Below are positions 17,220 through 25,600 of a stretch of DNA of 64,000 bases, piece after piece (position 1 is the stretch's first letter; each line of letters opens with the position of its first letter). Under the pieces are notes generated by a model. It did not search any database, had not been told where the DNA came from, and saw only the letters and a list, made by a program, of their open reading frames with translations. A program made the translations under genes and the position numbers. Source of the stretch: JBEEOW01 sp041191405 (GTDB lineage: Bacteria; Bacteroidota; Bacteroidia; Cytophagales; UBA9547); contig JBEEOW010000003.1 of the NCBI GenBank assembly GCA_041191405.1, positions 116,095 to 180,094 of the forward strand, written 5' to 3'.

Positions 17220-17825
17220 ATGGCTAGATATACAGGTCCGAAATCAAAAATTTCTAGAAAATTTGGTGAGGCAATTTTAGGCCCTAGTAAGGCCTTACAA
17301 AAGAAAAACTATGCTCCTGGTATGCATGGTAAAGGACGTAAGCGTAAGCAGTCTGAATATGCAGTTCAGTTGAAAGAGAAACAAAAAGCTAAATATATCT
17401 ATGGTATATTAGAGCGTCAATTCTCTAATCTATTTGAAGAGGCAGCAAGGTTACAAGGTATTACTGGTACTAACTTATTACAATTATTAGAGTCAAGACT
17501 TGATAATGTAGTTTATAGATTAGGACTTGCTCCAACTCGTAGAGCTGCACGTCAGTTAGTATCACACAGTCATATCAATGTTAATGGTGAGGTTGTTTCT
17601 ATACCATCTTATTCATTAAAAGTAGGAGATATTGTTTCTGTTCGTGAGAAATCTAAATCTTTACTTGTAATTGCAGAGTCTGCAGCAGCAAGATCAAATA
17701 AACGTTATCCTTGGTTAGAGTGGGATAATGCAAAGTTAGCTGGTATTTACACATCTCTTCCAGAGCGTGAATTAATTCCAGAAACAATCAAAGAGCAACT
17801 TATTGTTGAGTTGTACTCTAAATAA
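17220..17825 (+). CDS. rpsD: 30S ribosomal protein S4 (uS4)
   Basis: Primary assembly protein and, in many bacteria, the alpha-operon repressor. It is 201 residues: MARYTGPKSKISRKFGEAI at the start, the S4 RNA-binding domain at LESRLDNVVYRLGLAPTRRAARQLVSHSHINVNG, and the ending PETIKEQLIVELYSK. The N-terminus lacks zinc-binding cysteines (C-minus form). Confidence 0.98.
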   Translation: MARYTGPKSKISRKFGEAILGPSKALQKKNYAPGMHGKGRKRKQSEYAVQLKEKQKAKYIYGILERQFSNLFEEAARLQGITGTNLLQLLESRLDNVVYRLGLAPTRRAARQLVSHSHINVNGEVVSIPSYSLKVGDIVSVREKSKSLLVIAESAAARSNKRYPWLEWDNAKLAGIYTSLPERELIPETIKEQLIVELYSK

Positions 17826-17851
17826 TAATAAATTCTGATAACAAGAGCTAT

Positions 17852-18841
17852 ATGTCAATACTTGCGTTTCAAATGCCTGAAAAGGTAGTAATGGACAAAT
17901 CGGACGACTTTAGAGGGCTTTTTGAATTTAAGCCTTTGGAAAAAGGCTATGGTGTTACAATTGGTAACGCTTTAAGAAGGATATTAATATCATCTCTTGA
18001 AGGTTATGCAATTACTAGCATTAAAATTCCTGGTGTTCTCCATGAGTTTTCAACTATTGAAGGCGTTGTTGAAGATGTTTGTGAAATTATCTTAAATCTT
18101 AAAATGGTAAGATTTAAGAAAATTTCTGAAAATATCGACAGCAAGATTGTTGTATCCCTTAAAGGTAAAAACGTATTTAAGGCGGGTGATATCTCTGATT
18201 TCACATCAACTTTCAATGTTTTAAATCCTGAACTTGTTATCTGTAATATAGACCCTTCAATTAACTTTGAGATAGAATTAACTATCGAAAAAGGAAGAGG
18301 TTATGTTTCAGCTGAAGATAATAAGCAGGGAGATCAAGTTTTTGGTTTAATTCCTATTGATGCTATTTTCACACCTATTAAAAATGTGAAATTTAGTATT
18401 GAAAACACAAGGGTTGAACAAAAAACTGATTTTGAAAAGCTAATACTTGATATTGAATCTGATGGTTCTATCCATCCAGAAGATGCACTTAAAGGTGCAG
18501 CTAATATTCTTATTAAGCATTTAATGCTATTCTCAGACCAAACGATGACTTTTGAAGCCGCTAAATTGGAAGAGGAAAACACAGTTGATGAAGAGTTTTT
18601 ACACATGCGTAAGCTGTTGAAAACTAATCTTGCTGATTTAGATCTTTCTGTACGTGCTTACAACTGTTTAAAAGCTGCTGATATTAGAACACTAGGTGAT
18701 TTAGCTCGCTTAGATATATCAGATATGATGAAATTCAGAAATTTTGGTAAAAAATCTCTTACTGAGCTTGAGCAATTAATTGCAGAGAAGAATTTGGTAT
18801 TTGGGATGGATTTATCAAAGTATAGACTTGATGAAGATTAA
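17852..18841 (+). CDS. rpoA: DNA-directed RNA polymerase subunit alpha
   Basis: Assembly scaffold of RNA polymerase. The 329-residue protein has the N-terminal dimerisation domain (FEFKPLEKGYGVTIGNALRRILISSLEGYAI) and the C-terminal domain with two HhH elements (LDLSVRAYNCLKAADIRTLGDLARL, then FRNFGKKSLTELEQLI), which contacts promoter DNA and activators. The 26-base gap from rpsD and 5-base gap to rplQ indicate one operon. Confidence 0.98.
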   Translation: MSILAFQMPEKVVMDKSDDFRGLFEFKPLEKGYGVTIGNALRRILISSLEGYAITSIKIPGVLHEFSTIEGVVEDVCEIILNLKMVRFKKISENIDSKIVVSLKGKNVFKAGDISDFTSTFNVLNPELVICNIDPSINFEIELTIEKGRGYVSAEDNKQGDQVFGLIPIDAIFTPIKNVKFSIENTRVEQKTDFEKLILDIESDGSIHPEDALKGAANILIKHLMLFSDQTMTFEAAKLEEENTVDEEFLHMRKLLKTNLADLDLSVRAYNCLKAADIRTLGDLARLDISDMMKFRNFGKKSLTELEQLIAEKNLVFGMDLSKYRLDED

Positions 18842-18846
18842 TAACA

Positions 18847-19341
18847 ATGAGACACGGAAATTCTGTTAACCATCTTGGTAGAACTAAGGAACACAGAGAA
18901 GCTATGCTTTCCAACATGGCTAGTTCTTTAATATTAAGCAAACGTATTACAACAACTTTAGCAAAAGCAAAAGAGTTACGTAAGTTTGTTGAGCCTCTTT
19001 TAACAAAGGCAAAAAATGATACAACACACTCTAGAAGGGTAGTTTTCTCTTACTTACAAAATAAAGAATCTTTAAAAACTTTGTTTGGTGAGATTTCTGA
19101 GAAAATTGCTAATCGTCCAGGTGGTTACACTCGTATTATCAAAACTGGTTTCAGACAAGGTGATAATGCAGAAATGGCTATCATTGAATTAGTAGATTAT
19201 AATGAATTATTATTAGCTGAGAAAACAGTAGAAGCTCCAGTAGCTAAAACTCGTAGAAGTCGTAAATCATCTAAACCTGCAGTTGATAATGCTGCTAGTG
19301 CAGAGGCTTCTTCTGATGAAACTACAGAGTCAGCAGAATAA
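18847..19341 (+). CDS. rplQ: 50S ribosomal protein L17 (bL17) with C-terminal extension
   Basis: Large-subunit protein near the tunnel exit. It starts MRHGNSVNHLGRTKEHREAML and contains ITTTLAKAKELRKFVEPLLTKAK and RPGGYTRIIKTGFRQGDNAEMAIIELV. The canonical fold ends near residue 120. The remaining ~44 residues are an Ala/Ser/Glu-rich tail, TRRSRKSSKPAVD then an acidic stretch. It is the last gene of the ribosomal cluster, followed by a terminator. Confidence 0.97.
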   Translation: MRHGNSVNHLGRTKEHREAMLSNMASSLILSKRITTTLAKAKELRKFVEPLLTKAKNDTTHSRRVVFSYLQNKESLKTLFGEISEKIANRPGGYTRIIKTGFRQGDNAEMAIIELVDYNELLLAEKTVEAPVAKTRRSRKSSKPAVDNAASAEASSDETTESAE

Positions 19342-19368
19342 TTTAATCTTATATTAATAATATTTTGG

Positions 19369-19402
19369 AAGGATTTGATGTCATAATCAAATCCTTTTTT
19401 TA
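19369..19402 (+). terminator. Terminator after rplQ
   Basis: AAGGATTTGA (19369-19378) pairs perfectly with 19387-19396 across an 8-base loop and is followed by a T tract. It ends the ribosomal-protein transcript. Confidence 0.88.
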
Positions 19403-19408
19403 TTTTTG
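19374..19408 (+). promoter_or_regulatory. Possible carA promoter overlapping the terminator
   Basis: TATTTTTG at 19401-19408 fits TAnnTTTG. The nearest TTTG (19374-19377) is 23 bases upstream, longer than ideal and inside the terminator stem. The assignment is tentative. Confidence 0.35.
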
Positions 19409-19429
19409 TAGGATTTGAAACTTTAATAT

Positions 19430-20533
19430 ATGAAATATACTCCTCGTAACGAAGCGATCTTGTTGCTATCTGATGGTACAGTCTTCAAAGGTTTATCAGT
19501 TGGTGTAGTTGGTACTACTACTGGTGAACTTTGTTTTAACACTGGAATGACTGGTTATCAGGAGATTTACACTGATCCTTCTTATTTTGGTCAGATTATA
19601 GTTAACACTAACTCTCATATTGGTAATTATGGTGTTACTGATATTGAACAAGAATCAGCCTCTCCTAAGTTTGCTGGTTTAGTTTGTAAAAAGTTTTCTG
19701 ATGTTTATTCTCGTCAGTTAGCAGATGATTCATTAGCAAATTATTTCCAAAAAAATAATATTGTAGCTATTGAAGGAATTGATACACGTTCACTCGTTAT
19801 GCATTTAAGAAGCAAAGGAGCAATGAATGGTATTATTTCTTCTGAAATATTGGATGTTGATATTTTAAAATCTAAGCTTGCTGAGGTTCCTTCAATGAAG
19901 GGTCTTGAGTTAGCTTCTAAAGTATCTACAAAAGAAGCTTATTTCTTAGGAAATGAAAATTCTAAATACAAAGTTGCTGTTTTAGATTTAGGTGTTAAAA
20001 CTAGTATATTGACAAACTTTGTTCAAAGAGATTGTTTATGTAAAATTTTCCCTTCTAATACTTCTTTTGCTGAAATGAAAGCTTGGAATCCTGATGGTTA
20101 TTTCATTTCTAATGGCCCTGGTGATCCAGAAGCAGTGATGTATGCAGTTAATACTGTTAAAGAAATTTTAGCTGAAGATAGGCCTTTATTTGGTATATGT
20201 TTAGGACATCAAATGCTAGCTTTAGCAAATGGTTTATCAACTTACAAAATGCATCATGGTCATAGGGGGTTAAATCATCCTGTTAAAAATTTATTAACAG
20301 GTAAAGGTGAAATTACATCCCAAAATCATGGTTTTGCTGTTAGATATGAAGATGCTGAAAAAAGTGATAAAGTTGATATAACACATATCAATTTAAATGA
20401 CAATACAGTAGAGGGTATCAGCGTTAGAGGTAAGAAAGCTTTCTCTGTGCAATATCACCCAGAATCTTCTCCAGGTCCACATGATTCGTGGTATTTGTTT
20501 GACGATTTTATTGCATTATTTGATAAAAAATAA
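19430..20533 (+). CDS. carA: Carbamoyl-phosphate synthase small subunit
   Basis: Glutamine-hydrolysing subunit that passes ammonia to CarB for arginine and pyrimidine synthesis. The 367-residue protein has the CarA N-terminal domain (EAILLLSDGTVFKGLSVG; CFNTGMTGYQEIYTDPSYFGQI) and a class I amidotransferase domain with nucleophile Cys in FGICLGHQMLALA and His/Glu in QYHPESSPGPHD. CarB is not in the window. It has its own terminator downstream. Confidence 0.98.
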   Translation: MKYTPRNEAILLLSDGTVFKGLSVGVVGTTTGELCFNTGMTGYQEIYTDPSYFGQIIVNTNSHIGNYGVTDIEQESASPKFAGLVCKKFSDVYSRQLADDSLANYFQKNNIVAIEGIDTRSLVMHLRSKGAMNGIISSEILDVDILKSKLAEVPSMKGLELASKVSTKEAYFLGNENSKYKVAVLDLGVKTSILTNFVQRDCLCKIFPSNTSFAEMKAWNPDGYFISNGPGDPEAVMYAVNTVKEILAEDRPLFGICLGHQMLALANGLSTYKMHHGHRGLNHPVKNLLTGKGEITSQNHGFAVRYEDAEKSDKVDITHINLNDNTVEGISVRGKKAFSVQYHPESSPGPHDSWYLFDDFIALFDKK

Positions 20534-20538
20534 TTTAT

Positions 20539-20557
20539 GGGGCTTAGGCCCCTTTTA
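20539..20557 (+). terminator. Terminator after carA
   Basis: GGGGC (20539-20543) and GCCCC (20548-20552) form a short GC-rich stem with a TTAG loop, followed by TTTTATTTT. It lies 6 bases past the carA stop. Confidence 0.75.
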
Positions 20558-20568
20558 TTTTACAAAAT

Positions 20569-21942
20569 ATGTTTATTCGTTATTTACTAATACTATCGGT
20601 TGTTTTGTTAACAGTTTTTTCTTGTAGGAATCAAGAAGAAATTGTTAGTACTTCTTTTTCAAATAATCCTATCAAATTTGATTCTGACACTATTCTTTTT
20701 GATACTTTAATTACAACAGGGAAAGTAAGTATAACTAAACGTCTAAAGGTAATTAATACTTCTTCTAATGCTTTAATTATTAATTCTATTAGTTTAGGTA
20801 AAGGAAATAATTCAAATTTTTCAGTTTTTTGTAATGGTTTAAAAAGTGTGAATTTTTCAAATGTCAAGTTATTAGGGAAGGATAGTTTATATATTTTAGT
20901 TAATATAGTTCCATTGGAAAATAATTCTTCTAATGTTTTAATACTAGAAGATTCGTTGGTTTTTTCAATACAAAATTTAGTTTCAAGCGTTAAATTATTA
21001 GCTTGGGGGCAAGATGCATATTATTTTAACAATGATACTATAAGTTCTGATTTTACTTTTAAAAGTGATAAACCGAATGTTATTTATGGTAGTATATTAG
21101 TTGATTCTCTATTTACTTTAACTGCAAATTCTAATACAAGATTGTATTTTTATAATAATGCTAAAATTATTTCTAAAGGGCAAATTGTTTTTAATGGCTC
21201 AAAAGAGCAACCTATATTGCTACAATCTTTTAGAGAAGATGGTAAGTATGAAAATCAACCTGGTTTATGGGGTGGAATATTTATAAATGGTAAAGGTGTT
21301 AGTAAATTTAATTGGGTAATTATTAAAAATTCTGGTTTGGGTATAGAAGTTAATAATGATAATCACAATTTAAAAATCTCACATTCTAAATTTTTTAATT
21401 TTTCAAGTTATGCTATTAATTTAATCAATTGTAATTCACTTGAAATTGATAATTCTCTTTTTTATAAAAGTTTATATGAATTATTACATGCTGATAATGT
21501 TAGTAATTTAAATGTTTATAATAATACCTTTGCGAATGTACAATCAGGTTATTCAAGATCATTACCTAGCGTAAATATTTCTGAAAAATTAGCAATTGTT
21601 AATTTTATAAATAATATTGTTTGGGGAGATTTACAATATGAATTTTCAAATTTGGCTAAATCTCCTACAATAATTGATGTTAATTTTAATATTTTTAAAG
21701 CTAAAGAGATTGATATAAAAAATACTAATAATTACTATTTAAAAAATAGTAGTGAATTTATATTTAAAGATATTTCAAAATATGATTTTAGACCTGATTC
21801 TATTTTTTCATTGAGTTCAAACAAGAAAATACCATCTAAAGCAAGAAACAATGGTTCTCCAAATTTATTTAATAATGATTATCTAGATTTATATGGAAAT
21901 TTAAGAGATAGTAATCCGGATATTGGTGCTATTGAATATTAA
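20569..21942 (+). CDS. Predicted surface lipoprotein with beta-helix-like repeats
   Basis: The 457-residue protein begins with a lipoprotein signal, MFIRYLLILSVVLLTVFSCR, where Cys19 would be lipidated. Residues ~35-160 look like an immunoglobulin-type beta region. Residues ~165-390 show short Asn-rich beta repeats (for example NSLEIDNSLFYKSLYELLHADNVSN) of the kind found in right-handed parallel beta-helices. The ending DLYGNLRDSNPDIGAIEY matches the C-terminus of Bacteroidota 'choice-of-anchor' proteins. The function is unknown. Its stop overlaps that of convergent plsY by 4 bases, leaving no room for a terminator between them. Confidence 0.75.
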   Translation: MFIRYLLILSVVLLTVFSCRNQEEIVSTSFSNNPIKFDSDTILFDTLITTGKVSITKRLKVINTSSNALIINSISLGKGNNSNFSVFCNGLKSVNFSNVKLLGKDSLYILVNIVPLENNSSNVLILEDSLVFSIQNLVSSVKLLAWGQDAYYFNNDTISSDFTFKSDKPNVIYGSILVDSLFTLTANSNTRLYFYNNAKIISKGQIVFNGSKEQPILLQSFREDGKYENQPGLWGGIFINGKGVSKFNWVIIKNSGLGIEVNNDNHNLKISHSKFFNFSSYAINLINCNSLEIDNSLFYKSLYELLHADNVSNLNVYNNTFANVQSGYSRSLPSVNISEKLAIVNFINNIVWGDLQYEFSNLAKSPTIIDVNFNIFKAKEIDIKNTNNYYLKNSSEFIFKDISKYDFRPDSIFSLSSNKKIPSKARNNGSPNLFNNDYLDLYGNLRDSNPDIGAIEY

Positions 21943-22571
21943 TTTTTTTTGAATAAGTAGATTTTATTTTCATTTCCAGCAAGTAATCGTTTTATATTTT
22001 TTGTATGAGTTAATACTAGCAAAATAAACACTGCAAGTCCGTATATTGTTAAAGTTAAATTGTTGTTTGTTTCAAAAGTTTTAGTTTGAAGAATTATACA
22101 AAATATTAGTGCTGATAGTATAGAGCCTAGTGATACATATTTTGTAGTAAGCAATATTATAATAAAACAGAATAGACAGAACACCGCTGCTAAGGGGTGT
22201 AATGCAGTTGTGATACCTAAAAGTGTTGCAACTCCTTTTCCGCCTTTAAATGACGCAAAAATTGGAAATACGTGACCTATAACACATGATACTCCTAGTA
22301 TGATTTTAAATAATATTATATTTTCACTTAAAGGTGTGCTTTCAATAAGAATATTTGCAACATTTGCTGCAATAAATCCTTTCATTACATCAATTCCAAA
22401 TACAATACCTCCTGCTTTTTTACCTAATACTCGAAATGTATTTGTTGCACCAGCGTTACCACTACCAAATTCTCGAACATCTATGTTATGAAATTTTTTA
22501 CCATACCAAACAGCAGTAGGAATTGAGCCTATTAAGTAAGCTATTATAATACTTGTTACTAATGAAATCAT
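21939..22571 (-). CDS. plsY: Glycerol-3-phosphate acyltransferase PlsY
   Basis: Inner-membrane enzyme that acylates glycerol 3-phosphate from acyl-phosphate, the first step of phospholipid synthesis. The 210-residue protein has the three PlsY motifs: YLIGSIPTAVWYGK, GSGNAGATNTFRVLGKKAG, and the GKGVATLLG segment after HVFPIFASFKG. Several membrane helices are visible. The convergent stop overlap with the lipoprotein gene is 4 bases. Confidence 0.96.
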   Translation of the reverse strand: MISLVTSIIIAYLIGSIPTAVWYGKKFHNIDVREFGSGNAGATNTFRVLGKKAGGIVFGIDVMKGFIAANVANILIESTPLSENIILFKIILGVSCVIGHVFPIFASFKGGKGVATLLGITTALHPLAAVFCLFCFIIILLTTKYVSLGSILSALIFCIILQTKTFETNNNLTLTIYGLAVFILLVLTHTKNIKRLLAGNENKIYLFKKN

Positions 22572-22587
22572 TTAATATATAAATAAA

Positions 22588-22616
22588 CCCCCAAATATAT
22601 GAAATATTTTTGGGGG
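22588..22616 (-). terminator. Probable terminator of the 1595-codon gene
   Basis: CCCCCAAATAT and its near-complement ending GGGGG form a hairpin. On the minus strand this lies just past the stop of the large gene and is followed by TTTATTTATAT, a passable T-rich tail. Confidence 0.55.
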
Positions 22617-22623
22617 ATAAATT

Positions 22624-25600
22624 TTAGTGACTATTTAAGTTGTTTGCAGGTTTTTTCTCCTGAGTTGGTTCATTTGCTTTTGGAGCTGCCCCATGAGGAG
22701 GTAATTTGTCAATATAATGTCTTGTAAAGTTCTTGATAAATACCAGTTTTTCTTGAGGGTCAGCAAGAACAAAGCAATATTTTCCATTGTCAGTTTTACC
22801 TTTTGATGCACTTCTAATGATATTATTAAAATCTTCATTTGAAGAAGACATTGATAACCTATTGAATTCGAAAAGGAGGTAATACCAATTACCTTCAGTT
22901 GGCTCAATGAATAAGTGAAACTTATCTCCTTTAGCAAATTTTTTGATTTCGATATAGCCTTTTACTCTATAGTTAACATCTTTTTTGTAAATATTAGCAA
23001 TGCCAATATCTCCTACACTATGCCAAGCTTGAAGAGTTTCATTCCATTGAAGTTTTACATCAGTAATTACAAAGTTTTCTGCAACACTTTTAACTACTTT
23101 ATGCAAGGGTTTATAGTCTGATTCAAGTTGTTTTTGGTACTTTAAAGCTTCTTTTTCAGATGTTAAATTTGCAATATGAGTAATGAATAAGCCACTAGAA
23201 TCTGGAATTGCAGTTGGTATTTGAGCAGTTGCACTTAATTCTGCAACTTGTTCTGCCATTAAGTTAAATGCCTTGATTGGAGCATTTAGTTTGATTTTCA
23301 TCGTACTATTGAATTCGAATTTACTACTATCCAGATTACCAAATCCTGTACTTGCTACATCTACTGTGAAATCGTTTCCATAGAAATTATAGTCATACAT
23401 ATTTATATTCCCCGAAAATTCAACTGTGTTCAAACTATCGTCATAACTATATGTGTTACCAATAAGTGTTTTCCCATTTAATTTATCTTCAGGACCGATT
23501 AAGAATTTATCTCCACCTTTTTCAATGTGAAGTTTTGAGCCAGTTGATTGGAAAAGAGCAAAATCAGTTGAATGTTTTTTCTTTGATAAAAATGTTGGAT
23601 ACATTTTATAATGACCATCACTTAAACAAAGGCCTGACATTAAAGTTGTATTTTCATCAATTACTAAATTACTAATGTCAACCTGAATGGTATCTTTTAT
23701 TAAATCAAAATTATATTTTAACCATTCTCCAGTTTTAGTAAAAGCATGTAGTTTTAATTTTATATAACCATCTAGTGATAAGTTTTTCTTATCTGCTCTC
23801 AAATTAATATCTCCTTTATAATAAATTCGAGGAGCTAACATAAAGGTATCTTGTGGTCTTAATGTTGCTTGTGCAATAGTATGTTTGTCAACAGCTTTAT
23901 GTTTACCCTCAAATTCTTCAAATTTGAATTTTTGCATTTTAATACGCATAGTATCATTACCAGCATTAACATAATCATAAATTGCATCTCCTAAGTATTC
24001 GCTCCTTGATGAAATTCTAATATTTCCTGAATGTAGATTGTGAAATTTAGAAGTAGTATCAGTCAGGATTTTAGCATTAACTAATGGGTTTAGTTTTGTA
24101 CTTGCTTTTATTGAAACTTCATTTTTATCTGGGAATATTTTAGAATCAGTAACTCTAATTTCTGGTACACCTTTGATGTTAAGCGTTAATGCTTTAATAT
24201 CATAAACAGCATATTCTGCATTGAAATATAGAGAATCTTGATCAGTTGCATAACTTCTAAAGTAAGATTTTTTAATATCTCCATCTTTAGGCATTTTAAG
24301 TGTAATAATTTGTTTCTCTAAATCCCAATCTCCATCATTCATTGAGGTTTTATATTTTAAGAATGGGAATTCATTTGCTGGGAAACCTACAATTGCAGGA
24401 CTGAAATATGCATGTTTTGCCTTGAAATCGAAGTGTAAATTTACGTTTGTAGAACGAAGTGCAGGTTTAGTTGGGTCATTAGATTCCACAGTAAAATATG
24501 CTTCAGTTGCATTAAATTCTCCATCTTGAAAGCGAACCATATTTGATGTCGTTTCAGAACCACGAGTTTTAACTGTACCATCCGCATAAGTACCATCTTT
24601 TAATATAAAAACTCTACCATCAAGTTGAACTGTTTTTTTGTAAAGATTAATTAATTCTTTATTAAAATTGGCAATTATCATTGTGTCTTTGTATACATTC
24701 CAATGTAAATCATGTTGTCCAATTTCTAAATCTGGGTAATATACACCGTTAAATTTTCCATCTTTCGTTGCAGCACTTGTACCAACTGAAAGTACAGAAT
24801 CTGGGAAAAATACGAAGTCTTCGGCTTTTAATGTAGTAGAAAGATATTGGATTGTTCCTTTACCTCTTAAACCACTATAGTCAATTTTGATTTCACCTTG
24901 ATAATTTCCTTTGTTTTTGAAAAGAGGAAAACCTCCTTTTTTAGGTGTTTTTCTTTTGAAACCTAGTGATAAGTCAGGCATTACGGTAAGAATGTCTTCA
25001 AAATCAGGAAAAATATTGTCGGAATGGAATGTTCCATGGAAGGCAATACCGTTTGTTACATTTGAATTTAAACTATCAACAACGAAAGGGGGTACTTCAA
25101 AGAAAATTCTTTTTTGGTAAACTCCACCTAATGTTTGAGGTGAGTTATAGAAAACAGAAGATCCTTGATTTGATTTAAATAAAGGGTATTCTGGCATATC
25201 TTTTTTATTAGATTTGTTATCCTTTTTGTTAATGAATAATGTACCAGAAGTTGCTTCGATTTGAGATTTAAGTTGTTGAACTTTAATGTGTCCACTAGCA
25301 TCTAAATCTTTTGTGTCAACTAAAAGTTTCAGAGAATCAAGCATTTGCATATCAACAAAGAATGAATCATAATCAAATCTAAACTCTCGACCTTGGAAAA
25401 GGAAGTGACCAGCAAAAACTTGACCTGTAAAAGACATATCTCTGTTTTGCATAATTTTTATACTTTGGTCTGTAGGTAAAACATAAACATTTAATGCTTT
25501 AGATAAGTGTAGTTTTTTTACCCCTCTTACAGTCAATACATTATTTTCTAAATCAAGTGTTGCATTTGTACCAACCGGACCAACAGAAACAACTTGAAGC

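Noticed and set aside
2..20533. Horizontal transfer within the ribosomal cluster
   Set aside because: Gene order, lengths and base composition are uniform and typical for the phylum.
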